Positions 23,152 through 34,728 are shown, counted from the stretch's first letter. The stretch: DNA of 64,000 nt from Hyperoplus lanceolatus (GCA_026929865.2 CM049407.1:32827501-32891500); one strand, 5' to 3'. Notes: a model not told the origin generated them from the sequence alone. Numbers and translations are program-made.

Positions 23152-24086
23152 TATTATTACAACATAATGCCCTGCATTGCTTAACTGAAATATATTTGAT
23201 ACCTTAATCAAATACAATTCTCACTGAACTTTTAACAAGTTGACACTATTTTTTCATCCATGTAATCTCTATGACCATTCTACACAACACATGCTCCGCT
23301 TTAGCTCATTTTAGCATGAAATAGCAACATGCACTTTGAATATGGAATAATGCTAACATTATTCACATACTGTTTGGTGTCCATGAACACACACTTTATA
23401 TACTTTCTTTAGACACCGCTACAATTACTGCTAAAAGTTACCTGTGAAGCTAACCAGTGCAAGCCTCATGCTAACGCTGCTCATATAGTAGTGCGCTAGC
23501 TGCAACGCTAATGCTAACGTTGCTATGCTTGCGGGAGGCTGCGTCGCTAATATATTTCACAGTATTCTTACATACACACAACTATATCATCTCACTAACA
23601 CCTTCGTTAACTCACCAATAATTTTGTTTGGCTAATGGCAGCATAATTGTGACCACCACAGGTCTTTTGTGTGAGAATAATGGGTCGATTAAGCTGCTTA
23701 AGCCAATTCTACCTGGCTGCAGTGCCGGAGACCTGCACGTTTGGCACCCGTTAGTTTAGAACCTGTTAGTTTGGGACCCACCGTTTTGCGCCACAGCGGA
23801 AATTAAGCGGATTAAGACAGTACTGGTAGTTTTTTTTTCATACTTTATTTACAATTAATTTATTTATTCAAAAATAAGTAAATAGATGCATAAACTACAC
23901 TCTCCACCACCGTAGATCACACCCGGATGGAGGTGTCTTTGTTTGCTTAAACACACAGAGGATCAGTTGTCTACACTGCTTATGCTACTGTGATGTTGCC
24001 TACTTTAATAAGCAAGCCAAGTGCTTTGGGACGGAGGTCCGAAGGGAAGCACGCATGTTGTTAATTTTATCTTTGTTAGCTTAAAC

Positions 24087-25100
24087 CAGGGGTGTCAAAC
24101 ATACGGCCCGCGGGCCGGATCCGGCACAAGATGATTTGATCAGGCCCGCGACCTGTAGAGCATAAATTTCTGAGTATGTCAAAAAAAAAGTAAGTCTCTA
24201 GCCCATTCCTGTGAGGAGTTATGAATTTTTAAAGAAATAACCGAAATGCTCACTCCTGCCGCTAGGGGGCAGCCTAAATAAAAAAAGCACATTTTAGCAA
24301 CGTGGGAAATGGTAAATGGCAATCCTGCTTCACCGCTATTAATGTTTCCTCCAGTGCTTTATGGCAAAGTAAAAACCAAAAAAAAAAACATTTTTATTTT
24401 TAGTACATTTTATTTTATTACTTTTTAATAAAAATAAAACTATTTTTATTTTTAGTGCTGAACAATTAATGTACTAGCAAGCGCAGTGTGTCTGCGGCTC
24501 TGTGTGCGCAAAACGAGCAGGAGCATGCTAGTGTAGGCCTACAAGATTTATTTCCTAATTTTCAATGCTGCTTTATTTTTATGTTTTAAATTGGGAAAAA
24601 CGAATTCCAAAACAACCAATAACCTCTGTATTTAAAAATAAATCAAAACAGAAGAAGTTGCACTTTTATTTAATTGTATTTTGTACAGTCTGCATGTTTG
24701 CACAAAATGTGTACCTGTACATATAGTAAACAAAATTGGACAACTGTAAGGTCAGTGCCTGTTGTATTTGTGTATTCAAATAAACAGTTGTTTATTTCAT
24801 TAGTGCACATTGGCATCTTTGAGCAAAATACCCCCAACATTTTTGCTGCGGCGCTGCGCGCCGCACTTCCTATTCCCGTGGCCAGCAGCAACCTTTACTA
24901 AGACATTTCCTGGGGGGTACAGAGATCCCTTGTGATCCCTGATAATGTAGGTTACAAATGTAGGCTGAGTGATAAAGCATATTACTGAAAAACAAAGTTA
25001 GGGATTTGGAGTTATTTTGCCATTATTTTACTGGTCCGGCCCACTTGAGATCAGAGAGGCTGTATGTGGCCCTCCAACCAAAATGAGTTTGACACCCCTG
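24087..25100. mobile_element. hAT-type non-autonomous element
   Basis: The element is 1,014 bp, flanked by the perfect 8-bp duplication GCTTAAAC (24079-24086, 25101-25108). The ends are CAGGGGTGTCAAACATACGG and its inverted partner TGAGTTTGACACCCCTG. An 8-bp duplication with CAGGGG ends is the hAT pattern. It holds no transposase and has a GGCCCGCGGGCC palindrome near the left end. Confidence 0.9.
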
Positions 25101-25108
25101 GCTTAAAC

Positions 25109-25700
25109 ACACAGAGGATCAGTTGTCTACACTGCTTATGCTACTGTGATGCAGCCTACTTAGCATGCCAAGTGCTTTGAGACATTCTGATTAACTTGAA
25201 TAATATCTTGATTACATTTAATAATGGTGACAATTTGGTTTTTATTATTTTATTTTGTTCATCACGTTTGCTGCTATTCTGCAAAGTAGGCTATAATATG
25301 TAAAATGTTAGGTGATATATTGTAGCCTAATAATATTAACATTTCTCTATTTAGGCCTAATCCACCCAGATCGCAAAAATCATCTGGCCCAAATCCGACC
25401 CAGAGCTAGCAGAAGTTCCGGGCCAGATGGGACTGGGCCGGTGCTTGGGCCAGCTCCGGAGCGGATGTGGTGATTTTGTAGTCATTCAGTCCGAAGGTGG
25501 GCCAGACCTGGAACAGGTCCGTAATGGAACTGGCCCAGAGTTTATTTGACTCTGGGCCGGATCGGTAAAATTGATCCAAACCGGCACTCAGCCAGCTCCA
25601 GTTAGGATAAAAATGCTTTTGTAGATTATTATGGGCTGAATTTGTATTAATAATCGGTTTGATCCACACCACCAGCTAGCATTGTCATAATCCATACCCA
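25109..25700. other. Repeat-like, no gene
   Basis: 25103-25181 repeats 23946-24040, so a tandem duplication preceded the hAT insertion. 25360-25600 is rich in CTGGGCC and GGGCCAGA words in both orientations, a low-complexity GC-rich repeat common in fish. Confidence 0.5.
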
Positions 25701-27070
25701 AAATGTTCACAACAATAGGGATTTTGGTACATGGTTACATTAAAATGAAATTCTTCTTTGGCTATACATTTCTCTAATTATGTTTCTATACACTTCACAC
25801 ATTCACAGTATATTACAAAGGATAAAATGTAATGTCCTTTTCCTGTCATGAAATGACTTTAAAAAAATTAAATAAACAATGTTCCTAGTTCTTATTATTT
25901 TATCTGTGTATAATGCTCTCTATAGTAGACTACTATAGTAGCCTACTCCAAAGACTGCATTGTTTTTCATATGCATACATTGAATTTAAAAAAATTAATA
26001 CAACTCTAGATAGAACTATTTTTGAAACTCATATTACATTTTATTTTAACCAAAACATGTATTCACTGTTAGTCCTGGTAATTTATTTATTGTTCTCATT
26101 AATGTTAAATATGATCAGAATATAGTGAAAAGTGACTAACACATTCTTCAAACTGCTTTTATTGTATCCATACATTAACAGTTCAATTAACAGTCCAAAA
26201 CCAAATATTTAAGACAAGGCAATACACATCACTTGACAGGCCATGTCAAGTAAATGTCAATTAATGACGTCCTGCTGAACTCATTGATGCGTCATTCCTG
26301 CAAAGGATAAAATAAACATTAATTACTAAACTGATAATGGCATCAACATCCCAGTCTGAAACCTCATTAAAAGTATTTCTACACATGTAGTCACAATAAC
26401 CTCTTATGCTGGAAACACGCTGGACGTGGAAGTGCCTCATAACGCAACACAAGCGCGCAAATAGCTCTGAATATCATTGGTTGGCCACACTGGGAGCGCA
26501 CCTTGCGTACACAACATTGATGGTTTCGGTGTCTGCTCTATTTTTTCCGCGGCGAATTGGACAGTAAACCAATGGATAAACACACGTTATTGGGATTGTA
26601 ATGTGTTATTAAAGCAGGGAAAGAGCAGGGGCTATCCCCTCTCCCAACAAACTGTAAAAATAAGATAACTGATTAAAACATATCAAAATGATGCATCACA
26701 GGTGTGTACATTTACGCACAGCAGTTAGAAATACAAACACCCATTGTAAATTCATGAGGTTCTTAATAAAGCATGGTAAGACCAGCACTTTGGGAGCTGA
26801 CTGGCCCTTAGAAAGTATATCCCAAAGTGCACAACCAAATGATTTTCGGAGCATTTCGAAGCGCTTCCGCGTCCAGTATGTGACATGTGACCATGATTAG
26901 AGTACATACAAAGATTTGTGAATGATCAATGTATGTAGTGAAGCCTTACAACCGTTAATATCATGGCTTATAGCCACAACAATCCTCAACAATCTGTCAA
27001 CAGCCATACAGACTGAAGCAGCACTAAAGAAAGTCCCTCCCATATGTGAGACAGCCCACCTTTGATGAGG
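25701..27070. other. Nothing recognised
   Basis: AT-rich sequence with several short chance frames. No splice-flanked exon, RNA gene or repeat ends were identified. Confidence 0.45.
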
Positions 27071-28121
27071 TTGTGGTACAGTGACGTTTTCTCCCGGAGG
27101 CCAAGGGAAGCCAGGCTTCCCTGTTTTTTAGGCTGTAGTTGTCATCCAATAAAAACATTTATATTAGCAGTTTCAGTAATTATTTGGTGCTGTGCTCCTG
27201 TCATTTCCACCCCATTTTTCTCCTCTCATTGAGCATTTCACAATGCGCGAAACAGTGCCCCTTTAAAGTTACATACTGAAGACGCGGCGAAACCATGGAC
27301 ATATAAAGAAATGGACACCGGATTGAAACACGGCGCCCATTCATTCCTATGAAAGCTGCTCATTGGCGCAGAGACGCAACAAGGAAGTATAATCCGGAAA
27401 TTCCATGCGGCCCGGAAGCATGACGTAGCATGGACGTAGCTGCACTATGGACCTATCAAGAAAGAGGGCGGCAAGCGTAGCGGACTGGAGGCGGGAGTAG
27501 AATCATTCTCGTTCTGTAGCATCTAGCCTGGCGAAAACAAACTGAAAACCGTTAAAAGCCGTTGGGCTAATAAAACGCTTGAGGTGGCGTTTTGAAATGA
27601 GAAAACTTCCATTTTAATAGTATATGGTCTAAAGATAAGTATGAGCCTATGATTGGTATCCAGAAATTTTTTGCAGAGACACAATCTTGTTCGCCGCTTG
27701 TACTGTGTGGACATGGAAACCTGCTTACGGGCCGCATGAAAATAAGCTCCACCCCTCACCATGCAATACCAATGGGTTGGCCACATGTCCATGCTGGCTG
27801 CTCGGAGACGGCACAGTCCTGGGGGCCTGGGCGAAACACGACACTGCACACTGTATGTCCGCGAGGAAGCCAGTCTGAGCTGGCATCCCTTAGTGAAAAA
27901 AAGAAAGAAGGATTGACCAATCAGGTGAGGCTGTTGTCTTGACACTGCCCTCCTGTGATTGGTCAGGAGGGTGTCATGAGGGTGCCAAGGGAAGCCACTC
28001 GGCCTTTGGCTTCACACCAATCAAATCAAAGGATCATTATCAACGTCACTGAAATGTAACAACAATAACAATAGCGGGAGATTAGCATGTTTACATTGTT
28101 ATCATATTAGCAAGAACAGTT

Positions 28122-28286
28122 ATGGAGGGTGGAGATTTTGAGTATTTAGTAACAAATTATTTTACCAAACTGCCAATTGAGAAGCCATTAAAAATCAAAT
28201 CTGACGGCAGGCCAATGCGTGTGGAGAGAAAGAAAGTTTATCGCACTTTCCGTGAGGAGAACTATGTCCGAGTGGCTAGTTGGTAG
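28122..28286 (+). CDS. Small ORF, possible N-terminus of a hAT transposase
   Basis: The 54-codon frame begins MEGGDFEYLVTNYFTKLPIE, continues with IKSDGRP and VERKKVYRTFREENY, and ends at a TAG. It lies inside a hAT element, and its LP-E-K-K-GRP pattern resembles the leader found before the zinc finger in ZMYM1-like hAT transposases. No catalytic part follows. It may equally be a chance frame. Confidence 0.35.
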   Translation: MEGGDFEYLVTNYFTKLPIEKPLKIKSDGRPMRVERKKVYRTFREENYVRVASW

Positions 28287-28753
28287 CGGCAAACTTCAGC
28301 TAATGGCCTTCCTCTACAAATAGTGAGTAAAATACACACCTTCTCCCGGCGCGGGTTAACTGTTCCCCTAACTGTCTGTTTAGCTATGTGTGTTATGTTT
28401 TGTGTTATTTTATTGCTAATTGTGCCTTGTTTGCCTGGATTAAGTTGCATTGGTAGGCCTACTGTATATCCACTGATGTTGTTCTGAGTTGTCTTAAGTG
28501 TTGTAATGAACATTTGGCCTAGTTCTTAAACGAAAAGGATGTATAGAAAGTATGTGTGTATGTCAAGCACCTATCTGATTGTGTGAGTCGTGTCTCACGT
28601 GAACGTGAAACTTAAAATAGCCTAAAACGTCTCCTAATTATATTGTGAATGAATTTGAATCTGCATTGGGCATTAAGCGGCTAGGTGTGCATTCCGGTCG
28701 GGGTGGGGGGTGCATTTATAATAAAATGTATAATTTAATAAGACGATAAGGAG

Positions 28754-28755
<2 letters not shown>

Positions 28756-28788
<33 letters not shown>
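28756..28788. repeat. (GA)n microsatellite
   Basis: About 15 uninterrupted GA units inside the hAT element. Confidence 0.95.
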
Positions 28789-28794
<6 letters not shown>

Positions 28795-29152
28795 CGCGAA
28801 CGGTGTCGGACAGATTACAGGCGTGTGTAAATCCTGGTGACCAGGCGCTATAATAGCTCTTGTAGTTACATTAAATACAAGCTGCGACGTATCCTACTCG
28901 TTTCTTTCCCCCACCTTCCAATAAACATGTAGATTAAAGGTGTTGTCTCACTTGGCTTCCTCAAAAAGAATCCCCACGCCACGCCACTGTTGTGGTATCC
29001 CACTTTAATGTGCTATCAGTAGTTTACAATAAAAAAGCTTGTGATTTGACATGCCACTGTATTTGTGGTTAATGCACAATGGGTAAGGTACACTTCAGAA
29101 CAATTATACTGATATTTACAGTGAATAAACAACAGAGCTGGTAACAGGATAG

Positions 29153-29423
29153 GAAATGGACTCCACTTATATAGCGCTTTTCCCTGGTTTTTCACAGACT
29201 CAAAGCACTTTACATTGTTTTGTACACATTCACCCAATCACACACACATTCATACACCGATAGCAGCAGCTACAACGCAGGGTGCAAGCTAACTCTCGGG
29301 AGCAATTCGGGGTTCAATGTCTTGCCCAAGGACACTTCGACATGTGGCGGGTAGACGGGGGATCGAACCTCCGACCCTGCACTCCAGAGGCGACCTCCCT
29401 GCCCACTTCGCCACTGCCGCCCC
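29153..29423 (-). mobile_element. tRNA-derived SINE, minus strand
   Basis: On the minus strand it starts GGGGCGGCAGTGGCGAAGTG and has a B-box-like GGTTCGATCCCC. The core GTCCTTGGGCAAGACATTGA follows, and a tail with AAGTGCTTTGAGTC and GCGCTATATAAGTG. This is a common fish SINE layout. Confidence 0.78.
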
Positions 29424-29868
29424 ATGTCAAATTGCTTAGAATATTACATATGGGTAAGAGACAAAGTCCTTTGGGACCCAAAAGTCATGCAGATATTTGT
29501 ATTGACTGTTGATGTGTAGAATTAAGTATAAAAAATGTCCCTTGATAATAAAGCAAACTGGGAAGAATTATTGTTAGACTTCATTATACAGTGTCTTTAT
29601 GAGGTCAGCCAATATTGTTCAGAGTTCACTGCTTTAACTGAAACCTACCTTGGTAGATGTCCCTTTGGCCTCAGTACGTTCTTCGCCGATCACAACCAGG
29701 TTAAACCATCTCTATTTCCTTGTCTGAATCTCTCCAAGCAGCGCGGTTCTTCCTTTCTGTTGGAGAGAATGAGAGAGAGAATGTCACCAAGAGAAATTCT
29801 CTGTCTTCTACAATTACTTACAGAATAGACATCAAGTAATTTTTGTAAACACTTTATTTGAAAATGTT
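29424..29868. other. No gene recognised
   Basis: A 97-codon open frame (29535-29828) shows no family resemblance and is probably chance. The Rex3 target site lies at 29869-29882. Confidence 0.4.
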
Positions 29869-29882
29869 ATTGCCAACGGCTG

Positions 29883-31421
29883 ATGGGGGATAGGGGATCA
29901 TCGTCAATTTCCCTGGTGGAAGTCACTGAGGTAGTCAAACAACTCCACAGTGGCAAAGCCCCGGGGGTTGATGAGATCCGTCCATTAATGCTGAAAGCAA
30001 TGGGTGTGGAGGGGCTGTCTTGGATGACACGCTTCTTCAACATTGCGTGGAAGTCGGGTACAGTGCCGAAGGAGTGGCAGTCCGGGGTGGTGGTTCCTAT
30101 TTTTAAAAAGGGGGACCAGAGAGTGTGTTCCAACTACCGGGGTATCACACTTTTCAGCCTTCCCGGCAAAGTCTACTCCAAGGTGCTGGAAAGGAGGGTA
30201 CGGCCGATAGTCGAACCTCAGATTGAAGAGGAACAATGCGGATTACGTCCTGGCCGTGGAACAACGGACCAGCTCTTCACTCTCGCAAGGATCCTAGAGG
30301 GAGCTTGGGAGTTTGCTCATCCAGTCTACATGTGTTTTGTAGATCTGGAGAAGGCTTATGACCGGGTTCCCCGGGAGATACTGTGGGGGGTGCTGCGGGA
30401 GTATGGGGTGAGGGTGTCTCTTCTCAGGGCCATCCAATCTCTGTACGCTCAAAGCGAGAGCTGTGTACGGGTTCTCGGTAGTAAGTCAGACTCGTTTCCG
30501 GAGGGGGTTGGCCTCCGCCAGGGCTGCGCTTTATCACCAATCTTGTTTGTGATATTTATGGACAGGATATCAAGGCGTAGTCGTGGTGGGGAGGGGTTGC
30601 AGTTTGGTGGTCTGAAGATCTCATCTCTGCTGTTTGCGGATGATGTGGTTCTGATGGCATCATCGGCCTGTGACCTTCAGCTCTCATTGGATCGGTTTGC
30701 AGCTGAGTGTGAAGCGGTTGGGATGAGGATCAGCACCTCTAAATCTGAGGCCATGGTGCTCAGCAGGAAACCGATGGATTGTCTACTACAGGTAGGGAAT
30801 GAGTCCTTACCCCAAGTGAAGGAGTTCAAGTACCTCGGGGTCTTGTTTGCGAGTGAGGGAACAATGGAGCGTGAGATTGGCCGTAGAATCGGAGCAGCAG
30901 GGGCAGTTTTGCACTCGCTTTACCGCACTGTTGTGACGAAAAGAGAGCTGAGTCGTAAGGCAAAGCTTTCGATCTACCGGGCGATCTTTGTTCCTACCCT
31001 CACCTATGGTCATGAAGGCTGGGTAATGACCGAAAGAACGAGATCGCGGGTACAAGCGGCCAAAATGGGCTTTCTCAGGAGGGTGGCTGGCGTCTCCCTT
31101 AGAGATAGGGTGAGAAGCTCAGTCATTTGTGAGGAACTCGGGGCAGAGCCGCTACTCCTTTGCGTTGAAAGGAGCCAGTTGAGGTGGTTTGGGTATCTGG
31201 TAAGGATGCCCCCAGGGCACCTCCCTAGGGAGGTGTTCCAGGAGCGTCCAGCTGGGAGGAGGCCTCGGGGAAGACCCAGGACTAGGTGGAGAGATTATAT
31301 TTCCACGCTGGCCTGGGAACGCCTCGGGATCCCCCAGTCAGAGCTGGTTGAGGTGGCCTGGGAAAGAGAAGTTTGGGGTTCCCTGCTCAAGCTGCTGCCC
31401 CCGCGACCCGATTTCCGATAA
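29883..31421 (+). CDS. Rex3 reverse transcriptase, truncated but open
   Basis: The open frame has 512 codons. Residues ~18-45 hold HSGKAPGVDEIRPLMLKA (fingers). FKKGDQRVCSNYRGITL is near 75, CGLRPGRGTTDQLF near 120 and FVDLEKAYDRVPRE near 150 (first catalytic Asp). GLRQGCALSPILF is near 215 and LLFADDVVLMA near 250 (the ADD pair). KYLGV and a C-terminal region with YGHEGWVMT, RRVAGVSL and RGRPRTRWRDYI follow. Non-LTR reverse transcriptases copy element RNA at a nicked target. The ATG lies right at the truncation point and is probably not a natural start. No inactivating change is visible in the reverse transcriptase core, so the insertion is young, but without an endonuclease it is not autonomous. 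Confidence 0.9.
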   Translation: MGDRGSSSISLVEVTEVVKQLHSGKAPGVDEIRPLMLKAMGVEGLSWMTRFFNIAWKSGTVPKEWQSGVVVPIFKKGDQRVCSNYRGITLFSLPGKVYSKVLERRVRPIVEPQIEEEQCGLRPGRGTTDQLFTLARILEGAWEFAHPVYMCFVDLEKAYDRVPREILWGVLREYGVRVSLLRAIQSLYAQSESCVRVLGSKSDSFPEGVGLRQGCALSPILFVIFMDRISRRSRGGEGLQFGGLKISSLLFADDVVLMASSACDLQLSLDRFAAECEAVGMRISTSKSEAMVLSRKPMDCLLQVGNESLPQVKEFKYLGVLFASEGTMEREIGRRIGAAGAVLHSLYRTVVTKRELSRKAKLSIYRAIFVPTLTYGHEGWVMTERTRSRVQAAKMGFLRRVAGVSLRDRVRSSVICEELGAEPLLLCVERSQLRWFGYLVRMPPGHLPREVFQERPAGRRPRGRPRTRWRDYISTLAWERLGIPQSELVEVAWEREVWGSLLKLLPPRPDFR

Positions 31422-31452
31422 GCGGTTGAAGATGATGATGATGATGATGATG
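29883..31452 (+). mobile_element. Rex3 (RTE-clade) LINE, 5'-truncated
   Basis: A perfect 14-bp duplication ATTGCCAACGGCTG lies at 29869-29882 and 31453-31466. The 3' end is a short GATGAT tail, as is typical of Rex3. The 5' half, including the endonuclease, is missing, which is usual for LINE copies. Two stretches (TGGCAGTCCGGGGTGGTGGT near 30075 and CAGGGCTGCGCTTTATCACC near 30519) look like conserved sites known from Rex3 surveys. Confidence 0.9.
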
Positions 31453-31466
31453 ATTGCCAACGGCTG

Positions 31467-32047
31467 TGCATGTAATTGTTGTGAATATGATAATAAAGAA
31501 ATCTTGATTATAGTGTGAAATTTAAAATAACAAAATGGTTTTGTTCTTTACTACTAGCCATGCCCCAATTGTGTTATACAATACTTACTGATCAACAGAC
31601 TTCTTGCAACTGCATCTGCAAAATCCTTGACAGTATATTCGAGGTGATTCTTTTGGTGTTCTGTCCTCCTAGCACCATTAGCAGAAATCTGACAAGACAG
31701 AAAGGTTTATCAGATAAAAAGACAACAATTGAATACAAGTGCAATTATTTTGTTGGCTTACAATGTCAGGCCTGAAACTTAAATTTAAATATGTGAAAAA
31801 TGGTTCAATGGGATCAGCCGCAACACCCAAAAGCGCCTTCACGTGAGATGTAGGTATAGCAGTGGATGTAGCTTTAAAAGTTAACCATATTGTGACCTCT
31901 AGACTTATTAGACAACTTATATACATATAATGGCAGTGTCAGGGAGTGATATGTGCCCGGTGTGAATAGTTGAAATGCGGAAAAAAACAACTGCATTGCA
32001 GATTATCGGCAGTCCATCACCACATCTTCACATCTCACTGCCTGGTG
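31467..32047. other. Nothing recognised
   Basis: AT-rich, without coding or repeat-end signals that I can name. Confidence 0.4.
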
Positions 32048-32051
32048 TTAA

Positions 32052-33474
32052 AGGTCACATATTATGCTAAATGCACTTTTTAAATGTGTTCCAACATATC
32101 CATGGGTCCACGGTGTGCCTTGAGACTGCCAAAATATAAAAAAAATAACAATCTCTCCTTTTCTCAATCTCCCCCTTTCTGAACCTCCCCCCCCTACACC
32201 CCTCCCAATATACTCCATTCAGAATTCTCGCGGTTTATGACGTCATAAACTGCACTGCCACATCCCCATATTTTCTTTATATGTCCATGCTTCCCCTCCA
32301 CATTAGCAGTAGTCTATGATAACCCCACCCCCCCATTTCTTATTGGTCCACGGCCCCGAGATCCGATGGAAAATTTTCCGAGTGACAGCCATGTTGCTTT
32401 CCCCACTAAGCGACAAGATGCCCATAGTAGCCTACAGCCTGAATGTTACATACACCAACACAGAATGCTTTTGCTCATACTCCACTAATTTATCTTAACC
32501 ATAGCAGTCTATGCCTCGTTTTTAATAACACAACGGATAGGAAGCTACTTGTGGGTTTTTTCAAACAGTGAAACTGAAAGAAATGTTTTTATTGGTATTT
32601 TTACCTGACTGGTGTATAGCTATTTAGCTTTGGGACAAGCATTCAGCTTTTGCTCATAAAAACATAATTCTATTACCCACACCAGTCTGGAAATGCCTTG
32701 TTTTTAACAGGACAAAGGATTGGAACTTAATAGTGTGGAAGTCAACTTTGAAGATATTTTTTTCACTGATTTGTGTGGTATTTTTAGCCGGTAGCTTCCG
32801 AGCTAGCTTCGAGACAAGCATTCAGTTTTTGCTCATAAAAACATAATTCTATTACCCACACCAGTCTGGAAATGCCTCGTTTTTAACAGGACAAAGGATT
32901 TGAACTTAATAGTGTGGAAGTCAACTTTAAAGATATTTCTTTCACTGATTTGTGTGGTATTTTTAGCCGGTAGCTTCCGAGCTAGCTTTGAGAAAAGCAT
33001 TCAGCTTTTGCACATAAAAACATAATTCTATTACCCACACCAGTCTGAAAATGACTCGTTTTTAACATGACAAAGGATGGGAAGATATTCCTGTAGAAAT
33101 CAAACTTTGAAGCTACTGTTTTCACTGGTTTTAATCATGTCAGGTCATGTCAAACTGTTCTCAAACTATGGCTTAGCTCCGGCCGGGTAAAACACTGTGT
33201 TCGCAGTCACGCAGTGTCTCTCTAGTATCGCGAGAGCACGGCAGAGACGGTGGGAGAGCCCCATGGACATATAAAGAAAGCCCGGCAGAGAGGTGGGAGG
33301 GGCCAGCCAGATCGCACAAATATAGGTCATCCTGAGACCAGAGGACAATCAGGGTATAGAGGCTTGCTACAATAAATGATCTGAACGGGTTTTTCAGCAA
33401 ACATCTAAAAAAATAAGTATTAGGGACTACTTAGACCATATACAATTGACAGCAAAGTGCATAATATGTGAGCT
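32052..33474. mobile_element. TTAA-flanked TIR element (piggyBac- or Kolobok-like, non-autonomous)
   Basis: TTAA lies at 32048-32051 and 33475-33478. The terminal inverted repeat AGGTCACATATTATGC / AGCTCACATATTATGC has one mismatch over 16 bp. Internally there is an inverted pair TTTCTTTATATGTCCATG (32273) and CATGGACATATAAAGAAA (33262), plus a 179-bp tandem repeat. No transposase was seen. TTAA targets are used by piggyBac and Kolobok elements. Confidence 0.8.
32500..33135 (+). repeat. 179-bp tandem repeat, about 3.5 units
   Basis: Units hold ATTCAGCTTTTGCTCATAAA, CCCACACCAGTCTGGAAATG and TTAACAGGACAAAGGAT. The ACAAGC marker ends at 32640, 32819 and 32998 (AAAAGC), giving a spacing of exactly 179 twice. 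The outer units are more diverged. Confidence 0.9.
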
Positions 33475-33478
33475 TTAA

Positions 33479-34269
33479 AGGCTCCTAATGATAGCTACCC
33501 TACAAACTTAAAGCAACATTATGGTAACTAACACTCAGTGACACCTGCCAACAAGTATTTCAATGCAACTATCAGTAACATCTTAACAGTGGCACTACAA
33601 AAGGAGAAAAACTTATATTATAAATTGTGATTTACTATTATTGTTGTGAAGTGAGCAATGCAAAAGGATTATTGCAGTACATTACCCAGGACACTACATT
33701 TTAGTCTCAATTACACATTTTTAAAATTGTACACAGTGAACAGACAGTTAATGACAGTTGACTAAAATGAACGTTTTAACATATGGTTTGACCTAAAAAT
33801 ACCCTATTTTAAATGTACTGTAAAGGCAGACCTAAGCAGAAATAAATGACTTACCCTTTTTATCCATCCATGATACTTTCCTGGGGATATGTTAACCTGA
33901 AATAGAGAGGTTAAGCTGTCAAATGAAGCTATTCACTTTCTTGTTAACCTTTAGCATTGATGGTAGCTTATTTACCTGTGAATAGCTTAATTAAAAAACA
34001 AGAAAAAGCCGCGGGAACGTGGCGTGTAGTTTGAACAAAGGGAAGTATATAAAGCTTATATCATATTCAACTGACGTTACGTAGCATAAACTAATTTCAT
34101 AAAATGTTCAGGTCTCGAATACTGACTTATTTTTTTTTTAGATCAAACAAATAAAACGTATTCACTTCAGTACTCACACTTGCTTTCAATCGATCATTAT
34201 GATTTCTCATCTTCTTCTTTTCTAGTTAGGCAGATTAGACGCAGCTATTTATATAATTATCTGCATGCA
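33479..34269. other. Nothing recognised
   Basis: AT-rich, no convincing coding or repeat structure. Confidence 0.4.
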
Positions 34270-34400
34270 GTTCTGTCTTCATCCGCTAAACTTCTGCTGT
34301 GGCGCGAAACGGTGGGACCCAAACTAACCGGTTCTAAACGAACGGGTGCCAAACGTGCAGGTCTCCGGCACTGCAGCCAGACCCTAATCGCTTAAGCACT

Positions 34401-34728
34401 TAGCTGCTGCTTTTACTGACCAGGCCCACATCCGTCTTTCTATCCTCCCAGTGGCCAGGATCCAGTAAAAAACGAGATCTATAGGTGATTAATATGATCA
34501 ATTAAAGGCTATTGATAATCAACAATGGCTGTAGAGGGAACATGTATGCAATGTATTTTCAACTTTGGGAAGGTGAAAATATGTTTGGAGACTTTACTTT
34601 AGAAAAATATTTCTTTTCAAACCTTATTGACATTATGATTACCCACGTTTTTCAAGCACTTGAACTCGCCCAGCGATCAGCCAGCAAGAAAGACGGACAG
34701 GTGTCTGGACAGTAAAGCAGCAGCTATG
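34401..34728. mobile_element. Small TIR element (MITE)
   Basis: The ends are TAGCTGCTGCTTTTACTGACC and the inverse of CATAGCTGCTGCTTTACTG. The sequence is absent from copy 1 (near 23700-23725), which gives an empty site. The exact junction and duplication are blurred. Confidence 0.65.

Larger units (their letters stand above)
20110..23830 (-). repeat. Unnamed ~1.3-kb repeat, copy 1, split by element E1
   Basis: 20110-20763 and 23152-23830 are the reverse complement of the sequence at 34270-37231, once the later insertions in each copy are removed. Shared blocks include TTTGGAAACACGG near the outer end and GGCCACTCCAGGCCTGTGGT near 20584. GGCTGCGTCGCTAATATATTTC near 23540 and GCCAAACG/CGTTTGGCACCC near 23738 also match. 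No terminal repeats or known domains were found. It is either an old mobile element or a duplicated segment. Confidence 0.75.
27079..28989 (+). mobile_element. hAT-type element with 8-bp duplication
   Basis: A perfect duplication TTGTGGTA lies at 27071-27078 and 28990-28997. The ends are CAGTGACG on the left and CGCCACTG on the right, and the subterminal GAGGCCAAGGGAAGCC matches GAGGAAGCCAAGTG inverted. It is 1,911 bp. Inside are a possible short transposase start (28122-28286) and a (GA)n tract. The rest looks non-coding. Confidence 0.82.

Noticed and set aside
29883..31421. Host gene with a reverse transcriptase domain
   Set aside because: A perfect 14-bp target duplication and a GATGAT tail show an inserted Rex3 copy.
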